From Hemileia vastatrix (Eukaryota; Basidiomycota; Pucciniomycetes; Pucciniales; Zaghouaniaceae), in contig JASXTE010000001.1 in the NCBI GenBank assembly GCA_030280995.1, positions 26,570,106-26,634,105 of the forward strand: DNA of 64,000 nt. The letters run 5' to 3'. Of the stretch, positions 59,636 to 64,000 are shown in pieces. Made by a program: the position numbers and the translations under genes. Position 1 is the stretch's first letter. Every line of letters begins with the position of its first letter. The notes under the pieces are model-generated. The model did not search any database, was not told the DNA's origin, and was given only the letters and a program-made list of their open reading frames with translations.

Positions 59636-60262
59636 CCCATTCCCCTAAATTCACCACTCCAAACCCCTCTCCCACCTCCCCATAACCCTTGTACAAACCC
59701 CCCCTCCAACCTATTCCCATCCACTTTTAAACCCCTCCAAACCCCCTCCAAACCCCCCCCCCAACGCCCCCTTCAATCTACATATATTCCCCCTCTCCAG
59801 ACCCCCCCTAACCCCCCTAACCTCCCCCTCCTATCCCCCCTCCAAACCCCCTCCAAATCCCCCCAATCCCCCCCTCAAAACCCCCCTACCCCCCCCCCTC
59901 AATGTCACTTAATGAATTGATAGCAAATTGTTAAGGAACGTTTAAGGGGGGGTAGGGGGGGATTGAGGGGGGGATTGGGGGGGGTTTTGAGGGGGATAGG
60001 AGGGGGGGTTAGGAACGGATTGAAGGGGGGTTGGAGGGGGGTTTGGAGGGGATTTGGAGGGGGGATTCAGGGGATTTGGAGGGGGGTTGGAGAGGAATGA
60101 GGGGAAGAAATAAGGACACCAACAAGGGGGAGAAAGGGAGAGATGAGACCAAAGAGGGAGAAAAGGGAGGTTAGAGTGAGCCAAGGAGGGGGGAATAAGG
60201 CAGCCAAAGGGGGGAAAAGGGGGAAGTATCCATTCCAAGGAGAGGGTAAAGGTGGGAAAAAG
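59636..60262. repeat. Mirrored C-rich / G-rich tract
   Basis: About 270 bp strongly C-rich on the plus strand (59636-59910), a 33-bp AT-rich centre, then about 320 bp strongly G-rich (59944-60262). The halves share words in inverted orientation, such as CCCCCTCCAAACCCC and GGGGTTTGGAGGGG, so the tract could form a large imperfect hairpin. Many runs of four or more G suggest quadruplex potential. No credible coding. Very unlike the AT-rich surroundings. Confidence 0.85.
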
Positions 60263-60860
60263 CGCAGGCCAAGGGGGGATAAAGAATAGGATAAATGAAA
60301 GAAAAGAGGGAGAGAGAGAGAGAGAGAGAAAAAAAGGGTTAATTTTACCTATAAATTTAAAAAAAACCACTTACAAAAAAAACAAAAAACCAAAAAAAAA
60401 AAATTAGCAAAAAATCAAGTAAAAAAGATAAAATGACTTACCTGGAGAGATGAGTTGAGAAAAAAAAATATAAGTGAAATTGTTTGAGTGATGTAGGAAG
60501 AGAGGAGAAAACGGATATGAGTGAAGAAAAAAAAGAGAGTGACTGAAAAAATATGCGATTGCTGAAAATATGCGATTTCATGTTGAGTTGATGAAAGAAA
60601 ACACAGAGAGATAAAAAAATAAGACTTTAACAGCAAATTCAAAAACCAAAAAAATATGCAAAAAAATTTACCATTCTCAGTGAATAACACATGCAAATTG
60701 ATCATTTGAAGAGAATGAAAAAAAAAAATTAAAATTGCGTTGAAAAATGTTGGAGTGTTATTGGAAGAATTTTAGCCCTTATACTAGTTGATTGAGAAAT
60801 AGAAGTGTTGGATATAGTCGGAGGTGAATCAACTTGTTCATCTTCATACAGCTCTAACCA
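60263..60860. other. Spacer between the G-rich tract and the transposase
   Basis: A short (GA)n tract at 60307-60330; otherwise AT-rich with no recognised gene. A short ORF on the minus strand is low complexity. Confidence 0.55.
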
Positions 60861-61977
60861 TTAATCTTTGAGGTCAGCAAGTAGGTTATGAAGTATAGTG
60901 CAACACAGAATCCAGTTGATCACCGCCTCCATTTCAGATTTATTTCTAAGAGGACTTCTTAATTCCCTTAAAATAGAAAAATGGCCTTTCAAGATTCCAA
61001 TAGAATGTTCAATACGGACTCTTGACTTTGCCAAATGATTGTTGAACTTGGCATTTTGACTGTCTTCTGAAGCTTCTCCCTGAAAAGCAGAAAGTACATA
61101 CTTTCCATTCACATAAGCAGAATCTGCAAGAAGATACTGATCTTCATCAAAGAATTTTTCAGGTTCATTTGAAATTTGCATTCTTTGGAAGACGTAGGAG
61201 TCATGACATGAGCCAGGATAGCCAGCGAAGAATGATATAAATTTTTTATTTACGTCACATATAAGCTGAACGGAAATTGAATATCTATAAAGAAGATATA
61301 TTTGTTTGTGTTAGTTTCAAAGAGAATGAAAGGAGTTAAAAATAGTCTACCTCTTTTTACGGTCAAAGTAATTGTTTCCACCTTGAGCAGGTTTCTGGCT
61401 CAAAGGAATAGTAGTACCATCAACAAAACCAATACATCCTGTGAAGCCCTCTGCTTGCATAACCTGAGATGATTCAAATCGCTCTTCTTTTGTTGGCCAG
61501 GTGAGAAGTTGAGATTACAAGGAGTTGATGGAAGTGATACATCGTTTGGTATAAGTGTTAACTGAACCATACCCTAAATCAAAGACATTTTCTAAACGTT
61601 TCAAAGCAGCTCCATTACCATTTGAACCCAAATGACATAGTGTGATGGCCAATTGAATTGAAGGATGTCTTTATTATTTTTGAGAATTGTTGTGAAATAT
61701 GGGATGATCCTGAATAAGCTCAAGCAATTTAAGGAAACATTCCTGAGAAGTCCTGAACAGCTGTCTAAAACTGGGTGTAGATAGGTTAAGAAGTGTTTGG
61801 ATGGTGTACTTGAGGCTTTCTGGGAAGAAGGTAACATTTCGTGGCCATTTTTGATAAAAGGACAGAATCTTCTTCTAGATCAGAATCAGAATTGCAATCA
61901 GAGTCCAAGAGCAGTTCAAGAGCCATGAAAGTCATTGCTTTATGTAATTTATCACAATTTGAAAGTGAGGAAGGCAT
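60861..61977 (-). pseudogene. Harbinger DDE transposase
   Basis: Minus strand, ATG 61977 to stop at 60861. DDE_Tnp_4-type nuclease with all three catalytic residues visible: Asp at 61421-61419 in GFVDGTT, Asp at 61124-61122 in LLADSAYV, Glu at 61010-61008 in RVRIEHSIG. A 66-bp GT-AG intron (61350-61285) separates FDRKKR from YSISVQLICD. N-terminal to it the helix-turn-helix-like region reads IQLAITLCHLGSNGNGAALKRL (about 61655-61595). Breaks: two stops or an indel at about 61674, and a TAA at about 61515. So the catalytic core is readable but the gene is inactive as it stands. Confidence 0.8.
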
Positions 61978-62143
61978 GACTCTTATATGATATGATATGA
62001 AAATGTAAATGATGTACAATGTTTTGAGTTATGAAGTGTTATGCTGTGGAGTGCCGCGTATGAATGGGATGATGCTGACAAATCTGTGAAATGGGACTTG
62101 ATGGTGAAATCAGCACTTTTGGTTGTGAAAGTGCGGATTTGAG

Positions 62144-62164
62144 TGAAATAAGTGACTTATTTCA
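62144..62164. repeat. Subterminal hairpin, right end of the Harbinger element
   Basis: Perfect 10-bp arms (TGAAATAAGT) around one central G. The same CACTTATTTCA word occurs near the left end at about 56036-56046. Confidence 0.85.
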
Positions 62165-62192
62165 TTTTGAAATCCACCAGTATTGGGGCTAG

Positions 62193-63369
62193 TGTCAGCC
62201 TAAATATCCTTAGGACTGAGTATTTCTTATGCTTAAAATAAGATAAACTTAACTAGATTAAGCTTATATCTTAAAAATAAGGTTAAAATAATAATATATA
62301 TTATTTTATTATATATATATATAATTATTATTCTATTATATAATTTATAATAATTTAAATAGCTTATCCATTGCCTAATAATACTTATTAAGGTTTTAAT
62401 GGAGTCATAATATACTTATCTTAAGTGATATGAAGTAATTATTGACATACATAAGCTTATATGTATACATAAATCTCATATTCAGTGAAATATGCAGTAT
62501 ATTATGTATATTTAGGTATATAAGTGGGTTTTAGCCCCTTAATAGCCTATAACCTTTGTTTTTCTGCTTATTTTAGGTCATATGGATGAAATCAGTGGAC
62601 TCACAACGCCTACAGAAGCATAGACACCTATATCAGGCGCATACACCCAGTTTGGACAACTAAAATTACTTCCTTGGATGGTTATTCACGGATTTATGGG
62701 TTGGAAGGATGTTTCTGGGTTAATGTGGATGCTTGGGGATGTTATTGGGGGCTTGGACATTTTATTTGTTTCCTTTATATGCTTTTAGTTTCATTAAATC
62801 TCTTTTTGATTATTTATTTTACCTGTTTCTTTATGGTATCCGCTTTTATCTGGGTTTTCTATTTATGGTATGACTCTGTGTTATTATTAATAGTGATGGA
62901 GGGTCCTTACTGGAGGTCTGGGTGTTGAAACTGCTTGAAGTGGAAGCCATGGGGAGGTGATGGGCCCTCACATTTCTGTAATTGCCGGGAATAGCAGTCA
63001 CATCATCTGGATTGAAGGTCTGTGCACTCCAGTGGATTTGGGTATAAGTAAGGAGGGATTTTGACGGTTTATTATCATCATTCAATTACTACACTTCAAA
63101 CAAACACTACAATACAATTATTAGCATTCAGAAATATATTATAAAGCCCTTATAAATTGATATTATCTTTATATAAGCTATAACTATATTTTATTCTTCT
63201 ATTTTCCACCACTAGCACGCATTTAAATCCAAGTATTGTGAGTTTTATTTGAGTATAACTATTTTATTAGTCTTCCCCTGAGGTTTAATCACTAAATAAT
63301 TTATCAATAAGTAGTAGGACCATAAAATAACACTATTATATCATACTTATATACTAGACTATACTGACA
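62193..63369 (+). repeat. 5' LTR of B2
   Basis: 1177 bp, TGTCAGCCTAAATATCC to TACTGACA. Similar throughout to 53056-54235, including the AT palindrome near the start. Confidence 0.88.
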
Positions 63370-63880
63370 ATTGGGGGTCTTTCCTTATATTTTACTTATT
63401 ATTTAGTATAAGCCTTGGGACGTGATTTTTACCTTAGTACAACTCAAAATTAACCAAATATTTGGGTCTGCTGCATATTAGTGGGTCATCATAACTCATT
63501 GATTGCGGAAAAGAACCCTTATAATAATTGTACTAATTTTTTATCATAAAAATTAGATATTTACAGTAGTAACTGTACCCAATATAAACCCAATTTCACT
63601 TGGTATTTGGACACCAATATAACACCCAATTAAATTGGTATTTGGCTAAAGCTTGGTAAGCTAATTATTCACCCTTATAGAGGTCTAGTTAAACTTATTA
63701 TTATATTTTTAACAGATTTTTTCGATTTTTTCTTACATTTTATTTAAATAAATAAAGATATAAATTCAGGGTAAGCTCCATTGCTTTTTTATTAGTAATA
63801 TAATTGCTAATATCTTTTGTCTACTAATTCCATAGGGTTTTTTCCTTTTGTAGACGTAAAATATTGTCATTCTGAACAAT
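63370..63880 (+). other. B2 leader with primer-binding region
   Basis: ATTGGGGGTCTTTCC directly after the LTR, then AT-rich leader to the gag ATG. No ORF. Confidence 0.6.
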
Positions 63881-64000
63881 ATGAGTGCTCCCCAGGATAG
63901 TGTAAGTGAACAGCCTGCTTATAATACCAGGTCTAAAGCTAACAAAAACTATCCAGGACATCACCATGGCGGGACAACAGTACCCCCAGCCAGAAAGCAT
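63881..64000 (+). CDS. B2 Gag N-terminus and overlapping ORF1 start (partial)
   Basis: ATG 63881 opens a leader peptide (MSAPQDSVSEQPAYNTRSKA, then HHHGG) homologous to B1 and E5. At 63966 a second ATG in the next frame opens ORF1 (MAGQQYPQPES), overlapping the first frame as in E5 and B1. Both frames are open to the window edge. Confidence 0.65.
   Translation, partial: MSAPQDSVSEQPAYNTRSKANKNYPGHHHGGTTVPPARKH

Larger units (their letters stand above)
55955..62189. mobile_element. PIF/Harbinger DNA transposon with a third gene
   Basis: About 6.2 kb. Contains a DDE transposase (minus, 60861-61977), a Myb/SANT-like partner gene (plus, 56310-57624), a TET/JBP-like gene (minus, 58252-59438) and a mirrored C-rich/G-rich tract. 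Ends: GGGGTGTCAGTTCTGG on the left, CCAGTATTGGGGC on the right, with imperfect inverted similarity and TAG on both outer sides as a possible 3-bp duplication. Subterminal hairpins and shared CCGCACTT, CAGCACTT and CACTTATTTCA words lie within about 130 bp of both ends. The exact termini are uncertain because B2 starts immediately after the right end. Confidence 0.75.
62193..64000 (+). mobile_element. Family-B Gypsy element B2 (5' part, runs off the window)
   Basis: 5' LTR 62193-63369, primer-binding region ATTGGGGGTC (63370 on), leader, and gag start at ATG 63881, with ORF1 ATG at 63966. Nearly collinear with B1. It abuts the right end of the Harbinger element; the 5 bp before it are GCTAG. 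Confidence 0.88.

Noticed and set aside
59942..60370. Minus-strand Pro-rich ORF of 142 codons
   Set aside because: It reads the G-rich tract as poly-Pro; low complexity with no homologue in the other half.
1..64000. CRISPR arrays, tRNA or rRNA genes, bacterial operon features
   Set aside because: None seen; the tandem repeat at 33.6-34.5 kb has no spacer structure and the window is eukaryotic.

Overview
The window looks like a TE-rich, AT-rich fungal genome. A basidiomycete of the rust lineage (Pucciniomycotina) fits best: Ty3/Gypsy integrases, a PIF/Harbinger partner protein and a TET/JBP-like dioxygenase all resemble families I know from rusts, and host introns are short (66-160 bp, GT-AG) and T-rich. 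The assignment is inference; no rRNA or other marker is present. Only about 5 kb (22.0-27.0 kb) is ordinary host sequence; nearly everything else is transposon, much of it nested and decayed.

Layout. 0.1-1.3 kb: broken copy of a TET/JBP-like 2OG-Fe(II) dioxygenase gene. 3.0-9.4 kb: reverse, decayed Gypsy element E1, split by a solo LTR (7612-9114). 9428-10928: another family-A LTR with no target duplication. 10.9-18.0 kb: forward Gypsy element E2, one long gag-pol frame broken mainly by stop codons. 18.1-21.2 kb: C/T-rich LINE remnant. 22.0-27.0 kb: host island with PRE3 (20S proteasome beta-1) and RPN12 (19S lid) divergently transcribed from a 92-bp gap, followed by an RRM plus zinc-knuckle RNA-binding protein gene. 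27.5-33.6 kb: forward Gypsy E3. 33.6-34.5 kb: tandem repeats holding a 233-bp MITE. 34.5-35.7 kb: truncated LTR. 35.7-52.0 kb: reverse Gypsy E4, into which the complete Gypsy element E5 (41090-50732, LTRs about 98% identical, target duplication AATAG) has inserted. 52.0-64.0 kb: further insertions, namely a truncated LTR, family-B element B1, a PIF/Harbinger transposon (55.96-62.19 kb) within B1's gag, and family-B element B2 running off the end.

Most notable. The Harbinger element carries, besides its DDE transposase and Myb/SANT-like partner, a third gene that I read as a TET/JBP-like dioxygenase, homologous to the broken gene at the left edge, plus a 270-bp C-rich/320-bp G-rich mirrored tract. 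The Gypsy elements share a small, conserved coiled-coil ORF (ending PW-stop) that is overprinted on an open gag frame in a second register. E5 has young LTRs but two stops, two frameshifts and a D-to-E change at an integrase catalytic position, so it probably depends on proteins made elsewhere or decayed after insertion.

Exon structures of the three host genes were derived by hand from frame and family conservation; all close in frame. Family assignments rest on motif recognition, not database searches.
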